DNA of 64,000 nt, taken from the NCBI RefSeq assembly GCF_900302505.1, contig NZ_OMOJ01000010.1, forward strand, positions 28,780-92,779, written 5' to 3'. Shown one piece after another: positions 8,956-18,000 of this stretch (positions are counted from its first letter, which is position 1; every line of letters begins with the position of its first letter). Source of the DNA: Pseudoprimorskyibacter insulae (GTDB taxonomy: Bacteria > Pseudomonadota > Alphaproteobacteria > Rhodobacterales > Rhodobacteraceae). The translations under genes were made by a program, and so were the position numbers. The notes under the pieces were generated by a model, which had not been told where the DNA came from, did not search any database, and saw nothing but the letters and a program-made list of their open reading frames with translations.

Positions 8956-9885
8956 ATGAATCTCCGTGGTCTTCAGCTTTTCCGCGACATTGTGCTGACC
9001 GGAACGCTGGCCGATGCGGCCGAGCGGTCGAACATGTCGATCTCTGCTGCCAGTCGACTGCTGAGCCAGCTTGAAGGGCAGCTTGGCCTGGCTCTGTTTT
9101 CGCGATCTCGCAGAGCACTGGCGCTGACAGAGGACGGCACGCTGTTCTACCGGCAGATATCCAGCACCCTCGATGCGTTGAACGAGATCCCGGACATTGC
9201 CCGGCAGGTGGCCACGCGGGGCAGTCGCACCCTGTCGATTGTCGCCGCCACACCGATTGCCAACCAGCTTGTCGTTCCGCCGCTGGCCAGGCTGCGGTCC
9301 ACCGCATCCGAAACCGAATTCAGCCTACATGTCGAAAGCCGCTTTGCCATCGAAAGCAAGGTGGCTGCGGGGGGCTATGACCTTGGGCTGATCTCGCTTC
9401 CGGTCGAGAACGAGATCGTGCCGCTGGACATCGTGCCGCTCATCCGCGCCCGGCTATGCGTCTTCCTGCCCAAGGATCATGCTTTGGCGCGGCAGGAAAC
9501 GGTCACCGTCGACCAGATTGCGGGCGAAGACTTCGTGACGCTGGCCGCAAACCAGCGCTGGCGGGACAGGCTGGATGCCTTACTGGGCGCGGCCGGCTAT
9601 CGCCCCAACATCAGCCACCAGACCGGATCGACGGTGGTGACGCTTGAAATGGCCCGCCACGGGATCGGCATCACGTTGAGCGACGCGGTCTTCTCGCCTC
9701 CCGACGACGCAGGACCGATGACCCTTCGCCCGATCGAGGAGGACACCTGGATCACGTATGCTGCAATCCATGCCCGAGACCGTCACCCGCCGCACGCAGA
9801 TCCCTTTCTCGATGCCCTGAGCGATCACGTGGAACGGCTTCGCGCGTCGAGCCCCGAGACAGCGCAGCTCCTGCATCTGATATAG
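8956..9885 (+). CDS. LysR-family transcriptional regulator
   Basis: A 309-residue DNA-binding regulator. The N-terminal winged helix-turn-helix covers about residues 1-60 (MNLRGLQLFRDIVLTGTLADAA, SMSISAASRLLSQLEGQLGLALFSRS is the recognition part), followed by an effector-binding periplasmic-protein-like domain. It is divergent from the peptide-type importer and lyase unit with 127 bp between starts, the usual layout for a LysR protein that controls its neighbour in response to the imported compound. Its stop lies next to the inner end of the second IS6 remnant. Confidence 0.9.
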   Translation: MNLRGLQLFRDIVLTGTLADAAERSNMSISAASRLLSQLEGQLGLALFSRSRRALALTEDGTLFYRQISSTLDALNEIPDIARQVATRGSRTLSIVAATPIANQLVVPPLARLRSTASETEFSLHVESRFAIESKVAAGGYDLGLISLPVENEIVPLDIVPLIRARLCVFLPKDHALARQETVTVDQIAGEDFVTLAANQRWRDRLDALLGAAGYRPNISHQTGSTVVTLEMARHGIGITLSDAVFSPPDDAGPMTLRPIEEDTWITYAAIHARDRHPPHADPFLDALSDHVERLRASSPETAQLLHLI

Positions 9886-9886
9886 G

Positions 9887-10453
9887 GGGTCTGTTGCATT
9901 AGAACCGCACAATAGAGGCGTGCCCAGTTTCCATCATGCGGCTTCGGGGAAGAGATTGGCGACGAAGATGATTTCATTGGCCATGCCGACTTTGCAGTTC
10001 TCGAACTGGCCTTTTCTGATTGTGCGGAAAGCCCTTGCTGCTTTGGCATTTCGCCGCGGGGTCAGCCTGAAATCGATCAGCTGACCGAACTGATCGACGG
10101 CCCGCCACAAGTAGCACCATCGGCCACCAACCCTAATGTACGTCTCGTCCACATGCCACTGCAACCCGCGCCAGGAACGGTGCGCCCCATAGGCCCGTTT
10201 GCGGATCTCGGGGCCGAACTTCCTGACCCAACGGTCGATGGTCGAGGCATCAACCATCACTCTGCGCGCGGCCAGCATGTCGCGGACGTCGCGGCACGAC
10301 AGCGGGTAGCGGCAGTATCAGCGCACCGCTAAAAGCATGATCTCACGCGGAAACCGATGCCGCTTGAACGGGTTCTTGAGCTGTACCATCGGCTCCTCCA
10401 TTATCATGAACACACTGAGCCTGCGGCGGAAGGCTAGTGAATGCTACAGACCC
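9887..10453 (-). mobile_element. IS6-family element, internally deleted (copy 2, inverted)
   Basis: 567 bp. The ends are GGGTCTGTTGCATTAGA at the left and, read on the other strand, GGGTCTGTAGCATTCAC at the right. The right terminus is the same as the outer end of copy 1 at 395. No 8-bp target duplication is visible. Together with copy 1 it brackets the lyase/importer/LysR block in inverted orientation, like a composite transposon. Confidence 0.8.
9934..10389 (-). pseudogene. IS6-family transposase with in-frame stop and internal deletion
   Basis: Begins MVQLKNPFKRHRFPREIM, meets TGA at 10318-10320 (where the family has Trp), then continues through the HTH and first catalytic Asp (HVDETYIRVGG) to FRLTPRRNAKAA. 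It then jumps to RAFRTIRKGQFENCK and ends NLFPEAA. The segment with the second Asp and the catalytic Glu is deleted. Copy 1 lost the complementary middle part and kept the Glu region. Confidence 0.8.
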
Positions 10454-10518
10454 ATTGAAGCGCAGACGCAACCAATTACGATTCTACGCCTAAAGTTAAG
10501 CGTTTAGTTAAGTCACCT

Positions 10519-12044
10519 ATGTCTTCTCGTGACTATGTCGCGGATATCATTTCATCCTACTACCGCAATGAGCCAGTGTTGCTCAAAGACACGCCGGATG
10601 AGGCTTTCGAGCGTGCAATGTTTGATGTGTGGTCGCAGCAATGGCCTCGCTTGCGCTCGGAGTATTCGTTTCGAACCGTCCAGTCTTCGGAAACCGTGCT
10701 AGACAAAGGCCTGACGATCAAGGTGTCGGTGTGGAGGGGCCAGAACAGGCGTGGGTCGAGGCGGCGGTCGAGGACGCTACCTCTCAGACCATAACGTCGC
10801 TGCGGCGCTTCTTATGGCCATACTGAAAAGACGTTGCCGCGCCGCGTCGATCCTTTCCGCATATCGTCGAAATCCATCAAGCCTCGTCTGAGGCCTCCAC
10901 TGGTCTGGCTCTCGTTGTTACCGAAAAGGTTCTGGCTCGGTTTCCTGAGGCCTCTGACGCATTGACTCTCAAGCGAGACACCCTTGGAATCTCGCCGCCT
11001 GCTCTCGCGATCATACCTAGGGCGCGATCATCAGACATGCTCAGGATACTGGCAATGTGGCATGCGGTTGACGATGGCGTTGTTGAAGCTGACCAACTAA
11101 GCCGCGTCATCGCCAGCTTCGAGAAGGACGATCTGATTGCGATCGCCCAAGGTTTTAGCGAGGTAGAACAGCCCTTCTCTCGAGAAGTCGAGATCGCCAT
11201 GGATGCGCTGGTGGCCACGCTCGTCGTCGACGTGATCGAAACCGCGAATCTGTGGCAGCCGCTCTTGCTGAAGGTTCTGAAACGTCGCCCCGATCTGCTC
11301 GAAACTTTCGATGTCGAGCGTCTTACGCCGAGCGACGCCATGGATCTGATCAGTGTTGCTTCATCACCGAAAACGATTTCGAACCTGATGCGCAGGATTC
11401 TATCATTGCCGCCGAGCGAAGATACAAGCGCCAAGGTGGCAGAGCATGCAGAACTTGCGTTCGGCCGAGCAATCGACTTGTCGATCAGCGGCGGTCTCGC
11501 TGAGGGTTGGGAAGGGATGTTCAAGCGGATGGCCGGCGATATCCTGCCGCATGGCATCGCAATGCTCGCAGGCGACTCCGATCGTGCTGCTCGCGGCTTG
11601 TCCCTGCTCAACTTCCCCATGCACGGCTCTCCGTCGGCAACGGTATGGGACGAGGGTCTGGGCGATAAGGTCGACGACGACTTGTCGTGGAGTCGATCGA
11701 CTGTTGATGCTTATCTCTTGGCGTTATGCCTGAGGGACGAAGTTGCCCAAAGGGTCCCGATCCTGGTCAAGACGCTACCGCGGCTTAGGTATATGGCGGT
11801 CAACGATATTCTATCGCCTGACGCTCGAGCGTTGCTCGACAAGCACCTTCCGTCGATCGGCGAAAGCTGGGACCTCAATAAAAGGATGCTCAAGGTGTTG
11901 CGAAGGGCCAACCGTGACGCCATCGACATAAGCACTGTCATTTCTCGTCTGTCACTGACGGAGCAAGAGCTCAGCTATGTTTTCGAGGAGGACGACGAAA
12001 AGAGCAACTCGTTTTCCTTAACGCGTTTCTTCTGGCCGTGGTGA
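10519..12044 (+). pseudogene. degraded ~500-residue protein of unknown function
   Basis: Three pieces form one broken gene. Residues from MSSRDYVADIISSYYRNEPV run to about base 10733, where the frame shifts near a GGAGGGG run. The new frame reads EQAWVEAAVEDAT..SLRRFLWPY and hits TGA at 10824-10826, then stays open in that frame to 12044, ending SLTRFFWPW. The long last part (360 residues from its first ATG) is mostly helical with no signal peptide or membrane segment. I do not recognise it with confidence. The first ~60 residues (EAFERAMFDVWSQQWPRLR) vaguely recall GTPase-associated (GAP1-like) proteins of predicted conflict systems. It is flanked by IS6 and IS3 elements. Confidence 0.5.
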
Positions 12045-12155
12045 TCCTTCGCGTTGACGAAAGTTCGGATACAAGAACCCACCTTGACCAGTCTCGCTAC
12101 ACGATACGACTTTGATCGTGCGGGCTTCGCGTTACTGTGAATAGCCCCGCGTTTT

Positions 12156-13064
12156 TTAGACGCCTTTGTTGTTCAGTTTCTGTTGCCGTTCGAACTCGAT
12201 TGGCGACAGCATGCCGTTATGCGCGTGCTTGCGTTTCGGGTTGTAGAACATTTCGATGTAGTCGAACACATCCTGCCTTGCCTCCGCGCGCGTGCGGTAT
12301 GTCCGCCGTCGGATCCGCTCGCGCTTGAGCAGGTTGAAGAAACTCTCGGCGACGGCATTATCGTGACAGTTCCCCCGCCGGCTCATCGAATGTTCCAGTT
12401 TGTGGGCGCGGAGGAACGCAGCCCAATCCATGCTGGTGAATTGGCTTCCCTGATCCGAGTGGATCAGGACCTTTTCGCGGGGTTTGCGACGCCAGATCGC
12501 CATCAGCAGTGCTTGCAAAACGACATCGGTCGTCTGCCTGCTTTGCATCGACCATCCGACGACCCTTCTGGAATAAAGGTCGATGACAACAGCCAGATAG
12601 GCGAAGCCTTCATGGGTCCGGATATAGGTGATGTCTGTCACCCAAACAATGTCTGCAGCGGCAACGTCAAACTGTCGGTCCAGCGTGTTGTCCACGATGA
12701 TTGATGGCTTATCACCATACTTTCCGGGGCGGCGTTTGTAGCCGATCTGCGCCCTGATCCCAGCCAGCTTCGTTAGACGGGCAACACGGTTTAGACAGAC
12801 ACTCTCACCTTGCTCGAGCAGGTCATCGTGCAGCTTGCGATGTCCGTAGACCTTGCCACTTTCAACCCACGCTTCTTGCAGCATCGCAGTCTGGCGTTGG
12901 TCTTCAATGGCTCGTCGGCTCAGCGGTGCCTTCAGCCACGCATAGAACCCACTCGGCTGTATCCTCAGACAACGGCACATCGCACGAACCGAGAATAGCC
13001 CACGATGCTCGGCAACGAACGCGTCTCTCACTTTGCATCCCTGGCGAAATACGCGGTCACCTTT
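12156..13064 (-). CDS. IS3-family transposase OrfB (frameshift product)
   Basis: An rve integrase-core transposase, read by -1 frameshifting from orfA at an A6G run (the T-run at 13062-13067 on the plus strand). Catalytic residues are visible: the first Asp in VWVTDITY, the second in LIHSDQGSQFTS, and the Glu in AVAESFFNLLKRE. The N-terminal HTH_21 region is SVRAMCRCLRIQPSGFYAWLK, and the C-terminus is FYNPKRKHAHNGMLSP. No internal stop is seen, so the element may be active. Confidence 0.9.
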   Translation of the reverse strand, partial: KGDRVFRQGCKVRDAFVAEHRGLFSVRAMCRCLRIQPSGFYAWLKAPLSRRAIEDQRQTAMLQEAWVESGKVYGHRKLHDDLLEQGESVCLNRVARLTKLAGIRAQIGYKRRPGKYGDKPSIIVDNTLDRQFDVAAADIVWVTDITYIRTHEGFAYLAVVIDLYSRRVVGWSMQSRQTTDVVLQALLMAIWRRKPREKVLIHSDQGSQFTSMDWAAFLRAHKLEHSMSRRGNCHDNAVAESFFNLLKRERIRRRTYRTRAEARQDVFDYIEMFYNPKRKHAHNGMLSPIEFERQQKLNNKGV

Positions 13065-13300
13065 TTTAAAATATCCCGCTCCTCCGTCACACGAAGCAGT
13101 TCGCGCTTCAGCCTGCGTATCTCGGCGTCCTTGTCGCTGTCGCCTGACGCCGACTTCGCAAACTTGCGCTTCCACGCGTAGAGCGAGTGCGCGCTCACAC
13201 CCAAACGCTCAGAAACTTCCTTCACCGGATAGCCCCGTTCGGTGATTTGTGCGACCGCATCGCGTTTGAAATCGTCTGTGAAATTCCCTGTGCACATCAT
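13028..13300 (-). CDS. IS3-family transposase OrfA
   Basis: A 90-residue DNA-binding protein with an HTH_Tnp_1 domain (FTDDFKRDAVAQITERGYPV, then VSERLGVSAHSLYAWKRKF) and a C-terminal leucine-zipper-like helix (IRRLKRELLRVTEERDILKK). It overlaps orfB; the frameshift yields the OrfAB transposase. Confidence 0.9.
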   Translation of the reverse strand: MMCTGNFTDDFKRDAVAQITERGYPVKEVSERLGVSAHSLYAWKRKFAKSASGDSDKDAEIRRLKRELLRVTEERDILKKVTAYFARDAK

Positions 13301-13356
13301 GGCCTCCTTGCCTCAAAATTAGCGAAGAAGGCGTCCACAATACACGGGACTATTCA

Positions 13357-13678
13357 GTCTCCCCTGCCCGCAAAAGCCCGACGCAGCATCACGTTTGACC
13401 GGGGGTTTGAGTTCACATCCTGGCGCGAGTTGCAAAACGGCATGGGCACATAAGCCTGGTTCTGTCACCCCTAGGCGCCTTGGCAAAAAGGTTCGGTAGT
13501 AAATATGAACAAACGGGTCCGCCGATACCTTCCGCGAGACACTGCCCTCCTGTCGCTCCAAAATCGACATTTGAAGTCGCTTTGCGATCGTCTGAACGCG
13601 ACCCCGCGCAAATGTTTGGGATACAGAACACCGGCCGAGGCGTTCAGAGATGAATTGCTGAAACTGGAGAGGCGATAA
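13357..13678 (+). pseudogene. IS30-family transposase, C-terminal fragment
   Basis: The translation starts abruptly at the IS3 end with PARKSPTQHH-like frames. It contains ARRSITFDRGFEFTSWRELQ (the catalytic D-x-G-x-E-F region of IS30) and, after a frameshift near 13450-13500, NKRVRRYLPRDTALLSLQ and LNATPRKCLGYRTPAEAF, ending LLKLERR. The N-terminal half is absent, so this is the tail of an IS30-type transposase cut off by the IS3 element. Confidence 0.75.
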
Positions 13679-13723
13679 AGTATCTTTCCCACGCAGTCCG
13701 ATGCAATCGAAATGGAACTCACA

Positions 13724-14623
13724 CTAAGCTTTTACGCAGGACACATGTGCTGCCGCTGCGACAGAAGCGGTACGACAAGCCATTGCGAGGTCCGCCCCTT
13801 CAGCCAGTGCTCGTGCAAGCGCTCCAGTAAAGCAGTCACCGGCCCCATGTGAGCTAACGACTTTGACCTTTTCCGCTGGCAACGCTATTGCAGTGCCACC
13901 CCCAGACACCCATGCAAGTCCGTGCGAGCCCGCCGTTACAACAACTGCCGGAAATTTCTTGCCAAGAACCTCGGCAGCGCCGCGAGCTGAAGCAAGATCT
14001 TCAACAGGTTCAGTACCGAACATCTCGGCTTCGACTGCGTTGACGACCAAAACATCTATCAGTTCCTGAAACTCGGGCGAAAGGTCCCGCGCGGGCGCTG
14101 CGTTGAGAAGCACCGGGACCCCGCGACGACGCGCAATTCGAGCCGCAGCATAGTTGATGGCCTCGGGGATTTCGTTTTGCAGCACCAGAATACCAACATT
14201 CTCCCAAACATCAGCCTGATCAAGAACCGCTGCATCGATCTTTAAGTTGGAACCTGAGACGATCGTCGCAGCGTAATCGCCCGCGGCATTCATGACAGCA
14301 ACGCTCATACCTGACGCCGCATCTGACAGAGTCGTTACAAACCGGCTGTCGACACCCACGTCATGCAAATGCCCGCTCAGGAAACGCCCGAAATCATCTG
14401 CCCCGACAGCCCCAACCATCCGCGATGGAAAAGCCGCCACAGCCTGGTTGCCGCCTTTTCCACCAAATTTCGGAAACCAACGCGTCCCAACAGCGGTTTC
14501 ATCCAACCTAGGCAACTCGGTCGTCTGAACAACAATGTCATAATGAAGGGCGCCAACGACTAGCGGCAGAGTATCGGTCTGGGACAATTTATTCTCATCT
14601 TTCTCGTTTTTTCGATACCGCAC
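13724..14623 (-). CDS. PfkB-family sugar kinase (ribokinase-like)
   Basis: A 299-residue cytosolic ATP-dependent carbohydrate kinase that should phosphorylate the sugar brought in by the adjacent importer. PfkB signature 1 appears as FGGKGGNQAVAAF near residue 55. Signature 2 reads SSHGAGDCFTGAL near residue 260 with the catalytic Asp intact (the usual D-T-x-G-A-G-D has become S-H-G-A-G-D). The start is a GTG that overlaps the RpiR-type gene by 29 bp, so the two are co-translated. It is the last gene of the ribose-like operon. Confidence 0.85.
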   Translation of the reverse strand: MRYRKNEKDENKLSQTDTLPLVVGALHYDIVVQTTELPRLDETAVGTRWFPKFGGKGGNQAVAAFPSRMVGAVGADDFGRFLSGHLHDVGVDSRFVTTLSDAASGMSVAVMNAAGDYAATIVSGSNLKIDAAVLDQADVWENVGILVLQNEIPEAINYAAARIARRRGVPVLLNAAPARDLSPEFQELIDVLVVNAVEAEMFGTEPVEDLASARGAAEVLGKKFPAVVVTAGSHGLAWVSGGGTAIALPAEKVKVVSSHGAGDCFTGALARALAEGADLAMACRTASVAAAAHVSCVKA

Positions 14624-15458
14624 TCATCGTCTTGATAAGATTTGCATCCGCTGCGGCGCGATCTCGCTGCGCCGTAGCAACAAACAGGGCGTCGAGAAGG
14701 TTCAATTGGGCGATACGCGCAGTTGCGTTTTCCCCCAGCAAAGCCGAATTTTCAGCTGTAGAGCATAGAACCACATCAGCAGTTTGGGCCAATGTGCTGT
14801 CGTGATAGTTCGTAAAGGCGATCACGCGCGCGCCATTCTTGCGTGCAAGCTGCACCGCCTCTAAAAGGATCGACGTCTCGCCCGAATGAGAAAATGCCGT
14901 CACAACGTCCTCGGGCTCGAGCAACGAGGCGGACATCAACATCATATGAGCATCATCAAATACTGACCCCCGCAGACCAATACGCAGAAACTTGTGGCGG
15001 GCGTCACGGGCGATTTGGGCTGACCCGCCAAAGCCATAGAAATCGCGCTGCTTGGCCCTATGAAGATAATCGGCAGCCCGGTCAAACGCAGCGAGATCGA
15101 AGATCGCAAATGTCTCTTCAAGCGCCTGCATCGAGGTGCGGAAAACCTTTTGCACAATCTCGCTTGATGTGTCGTCGTTCGAAATCTCGGTATGCAGAGC
15201 TGCCGCATCAGATTTGTAATACTCGATCAAACCCTTGCGGAACTCGCGGAACCCAGCGAAGCCAAGTTTTTTGGCAACCTTGACAACCATTGCCTCGGAC
15301 ACACTCGATTTTTCCGCAACATCCTTAAGCGGTGTATCGTCGTTAATGTCCTTGCGGGCCAGAATGTCACCTGCCACTTTGCCCTCAAGAGGGGTCAGCT
15401 TCGGCAGACGCATTCTAATCTGAGCCGCTACAGTTTCAGGGTCGCCTAACATCATCAT
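14595..15458 (-). CDS. MurR/RpiR-family transcriptional regulator (HTH-SIS)
   Basis: 287 residues. The N-terminal HTH_6 domain includes LTPLEGKVAGDILARKD and SVSEAMVVKVAKKLGFAGFREFRKGL. The C-terminal SIS sugar-isomerase fold has YGFGGSAQIARDARHKFLRIG and ALLEPEDVVTAFSHSGETS. Such proteins sense phosphorylated sugars. It overlaps the permease gene by 4 bp and the kinase gene by 29 bp, so it sits inside the operon it most likely controls. Confidence 0.88.
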   Translation of the reverse strand: MMMLGDPETVAAQIRMRLPKLTPLEGKVAGDILARKDINDDTPLKDVAEKSSVSEAMVVKVAKKLGFAGFREFRKGLIEYYKSDAAALHTEISNDDTSSEIVQKVFRTSMQALEETFAIFDLAAFDRAADYLHRAKQRDFYGFGGSAQIARDARHKFLRIGLRGSVFDDAHMMLMSASLLEPEDVVTAFSHSGETSILLEAVQLARKNGARVIAFTNYHDSTLAQTADVVLCSTAENSALLGENATARIAQLNLLDALFVATAQRDRAAADANLIKTMSAVSKKRER

Positions 15459-16411
15459 TTTCCACTTGTTGCCCGGTCAATCAGCATTGCGACAATGATG
15501 ATAATCCCCGTGGCAAGCAATTGGTAGAAAGCTTGTACGTTTAGCAAAGTGAGCCCGTTTCGCAGGGCACCCAAGATGACGCAGCCAAGCAAGGTTCCCA
15601 CAATCGACCCGCGCCCGCCCATCAACGACGCGCCACCAATAGCAGAAGCCGCAATCGCATCCAGTTCCCAAAGATTGCCCAAGGTCGGCTCAGCCGCTCC
15701 GAGACGGCCAATCAGGATCAACGACGCAATCGACGCCAATGCACCGGAAATCATATAAGCCGAGATCTTGGTCAACGAGACCGGGACGCCAGCGACACGT
15801 GCAGCTTCAGGGTTGCCACCAACCGCCATCAGATATTCGCCGAGCGGAGTTTTGGTCAGTACCACCCACGCGATCAGCGCAAGGATTGCCACGATGATGA
15901 CAGGCGTCGGCACCCCCATAACGGCGCCATTAGCGATCGAACGGAACTCGCTGGGGATCCCAAAAATTGGCGTCCCACCTGTGTAGATAAGCGCCAACGC
16001 CCGGTACAGCGACAGCCCACCCAAGGTCACAATAAACGGTTGCAGTCCACCCCATGCAATCAGTGCGCCATTCACGAAACCACAGCTCACACCAACGGCT
16101 ATTGCACCCAACATCGCGATCGGCACTGGCACGCCGGCGACCATCATCGCCGCGCCCAAAGTTGCAGACAACGCTGCAACAGGGCCGACCGACAGGTCGA
16201 TACCACCCGAGATGATGACCAAGGTCATACCCAAGGCAATGCAGGCATTGATCGAACTTTGCTGCAAAATATTGCCGATGTTCGGCATCGTCAGAAAGCT
16301 GGGAGAGAGGATCGAAAACACCAACGCGATCAGCAGCAGCCCGACCAGTGTGCCTGCATCCCGAAAGCGGACGTTTGAGACAAAAGGCAGCTTCGTCAGA
16401 ATATTGTTCAT
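15455..16411 (-). CDS. ribose-type ABC importer permease (RbsC-like)
   Basis: A 318-residue inner-membrane permease (BPD_transp_2 family). Hydrophobic helices run throughout; the signature loop GGIDLSVGPVAALSATLGAAM lies near residue 70, and the C-terminal AIAASAIGGASLMGGRGSIVGT is typical of RbsC/XylH. It probably works as a homodimer with the double-domain ATPase encoded 36 bp upstream in the operon. Confidence 0.92.
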   Translation of the reverse strand: MNNILTKLPFVSNVRFRDAGTLVGLLLIALVFSILSPSFLTMPNIGNILQQSSINACIALGMTLVIISGGIDLSVGPVAALSATLGAAMMVAGVPVPIAMLGAIAVGVSCGFVNGALIAWGGLQPFIVTLGGLSLYRALALIYTGGTPIFGIPSEFRSIANGAVMGVPTPVIIVAILALIAWVVLTKTPLGEYLMAVGGNPEAARVAGVPVSLTKISAYMISGALASIASLILIGRLGAAEPTLGNLWELDAIAASAIGGASLMGGRGSIVGTLLGCVILGALRNGLTLLNVQAFYQLLATGIIIIVAMLIDRATSGK

Positions 16412-16447
16412 AGTTTTTCTCGCTTATTCAGGTGCGAAACAGAAGTC

Positions 16448-17935
16448 TCAGGCACCGGGAATGGCATGCCGTGCGATATTCGCTTCGTTGATATCCTCGG
16501 CGGACAGATCTGCGGCGATCTGACCCTCGCGCATAACCAAAACACGGTCGGACAGGCGGATCACCTCGGCCATTTCCGACGAGACCACCAACACCCCACA
16601 ACCGCTATGCGCCAGAGTTTCGATCAGATCATAGATCTCGGCTTTGGCACCGACATCAATGCCGCGGGTGGGTTCGTCAAACAGATAAATCTGCGTTCCG
16701 GCGGCCAGCCAGCGGCCTATGATCGCCTTTTGCTGATTGCCCCCGGAAAAACTTCCGATGGGTCGTGTAACATCCAATGGACGCAGGTTCACCTCGCGCA
16801 TCAGCTCTTCGCTGCGCCGATGCAATTTGTGTTTGCGGATCACCCCGGCCCGCGAAAACTGACGCATCGCGGGCAAACCAATGTTGGCGGTGATCGGGCG
16901 ATGACTGACAATCCCATCACGTTTGCGTTCTTCGGGCACCAATCCCAATCCTGCACGGATTCGCGTACGCGGCGAGTTACCTGCAACCGGTTGGCCCTCG
17001 ATCGAAACCTCACCGGCATCAGCAACATCCACGCCAGCGATCAGCCGAAGCAATTCGGTCCGCCCTGAACCGACCAGTCCGGCAATGCCCAAAACCTCGC
17101 CCTTGTGCAAAGTCAGGTCAACACCGCGTACGGCGGTGCCACGGGTCAGTCCCGAGACCTGCATCATGACCTCGTCGGTCGCAAAACTGTTGTGATGGGC
17201 GTGGGCCAGTTCACGTCCGACCATGAATTCAATGACTTGCGGCAGAGGCGTGCTGGGGATGTCCACGCGGGTCACAAACCGTCCGTCACGCAAGATTGTC
17301 GCGCTGCTGCACAGCCGATAAACCTCGTCCATTTTATGAGACACATAGATGATCGACACACCGCGCGCAGTTAATTTTTCGATCACCTCGACCAGACGCT
17401 CGAACTCAGCAGGCGTCAAACTCGATGTCGGCTCGTCCATGGCAATAACACGCGCATTGGCGCGAAGGGCCTTGGCGATTTCGACGATCTGTCGCTGCGC
17501 CACACGCAGGTCGCGCACTTGGGCTGTCACATCAATCGTCGGGTCCAACGTTGACAGCAGATCGCGCGCCTCGGCCTCCTGGGCTTTTTTATCAACAAAG
17601 AGTCCACCTTTGCGACGCGACGCCCCCAAAAAGATGTTCTGCGCCACAGTCAGTTCGGGCACTTGCTGCAATTCTTGATGGATCATCGCGATACCAGCCT
17701 GCGCTGCATCGGCCGGTGAATTGATCGTCACTTGCATGCCGTCAATTTCGACCGTACCCGCGTCGGACCGAACTACACCACACATGACATTCAGCAAGGT
17801 GGACTTTCCAGCGCCGTTCTCACCCAGCAAGCCGTGAACTTCGCCCGCAGCCAGAGCAAGTGACACGCCGTGCAGCACTTGAATCGAGCCATAAGACTTG
17901 TCAACGTCGGATAGTTTCAAACGATGATGTGTCAT
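16448..17935 (-). CDS. ribose-type ABC importer ATPase, two ABC domains (RbsA-like)
   Basis: A 495-residue cytoplasmic ATPase of the carbohydrate-uptake-2 class. The first domain has Walker A GENGAGKST, signature LRVAQRQIVEIAKAL and Walker B IAMDEPTSSL. The second has the degenerate Walker A GLVGSGRTELLR typical of RbsA, signature SGGNQQKAIIGRWL and Walker B YLFDEPTRGIDVG. It pairs with the downstream permease. Confidence 0.93.
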   Translation of the reverse strand: MTHHRLKLSDVDKSYGSIQVLHGVSLALAAGEVHGLLGENGAGKSTLLNVMCGVVRSDAGTVEIDGMQVTINSPADAAQAGIAMIHQELQQVPELTVAQNIFLGASRRKGGLFVDKKAQEAEARDLLSTLDPTIDVTAQVRDLRVAQRQIVEIAKALRANARVIAMDEPTSSLTPAEFERLVEVIEKLTARGVSIIYVSHKMDEVYRLCSSATILRDGRFVTRVDIPSTPLPQVIEFMVGRELAHAHHNSFATDEVMMQVSGLTRGTAVRGVDLTLHKGEVLGIAGLVGSGRTELLRLIAGVDVADAGEVSIEGQPVAGNSPRTRIRAGLGLVPEERKRDGIVSHRPITANIGLPAMRQFSRAGVIRKHKLHRRSEELMREVNLRPLDVTRPIGSFSGGNQQKAIIGRWLAAGTQIYLFDEPTRGIDVGAKAEIYDLIETLAHSGCGVLVVSSEMAEVIRLSDRVLVMREGQIAADLSAEDINEANIARHAIPGA

Positions 17936-17954
17936 GTATCTCTCTTGAAATGGA

Positions 17955-17980
17955 ACCCCGCAGGCCCAAGCCCGCGGGGT
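17955..17980 (-). promoter_or_regulatory. stem-loop between rbsB-like and rbsA-like genes
   Basis: Stem ACCCCGC / GCGGGGT with an inner partly paired 12-nt stretch and no T-run after it. It is placed as in many binding-protein/ATPase gaps, where it limits read-through or protects the upstream message. Confidence 0.55.
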
Positions 17981-18000
17981 CTGTTCTCAGGACAGTGCGA

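Larger units (their letters stand above)
12138..13356 (-). mobile_element. IS3-family insertion sequence
   Basis: 1219 bp. The left end reads TGAATAGCCCCGCGTTTT; the right end read on the other strand is TGAATAGTCCCGTGTATT, and both continue into GACGCCTT. It carries the two overlapping frames typical of IS3, with apparently complete orfA and orfB. No 3-bp target duplication is evident. It separates the unknown pseudogene from an IS30 fragment, so it probably inserted into or recombined with that older element. Confidence 0.9.
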
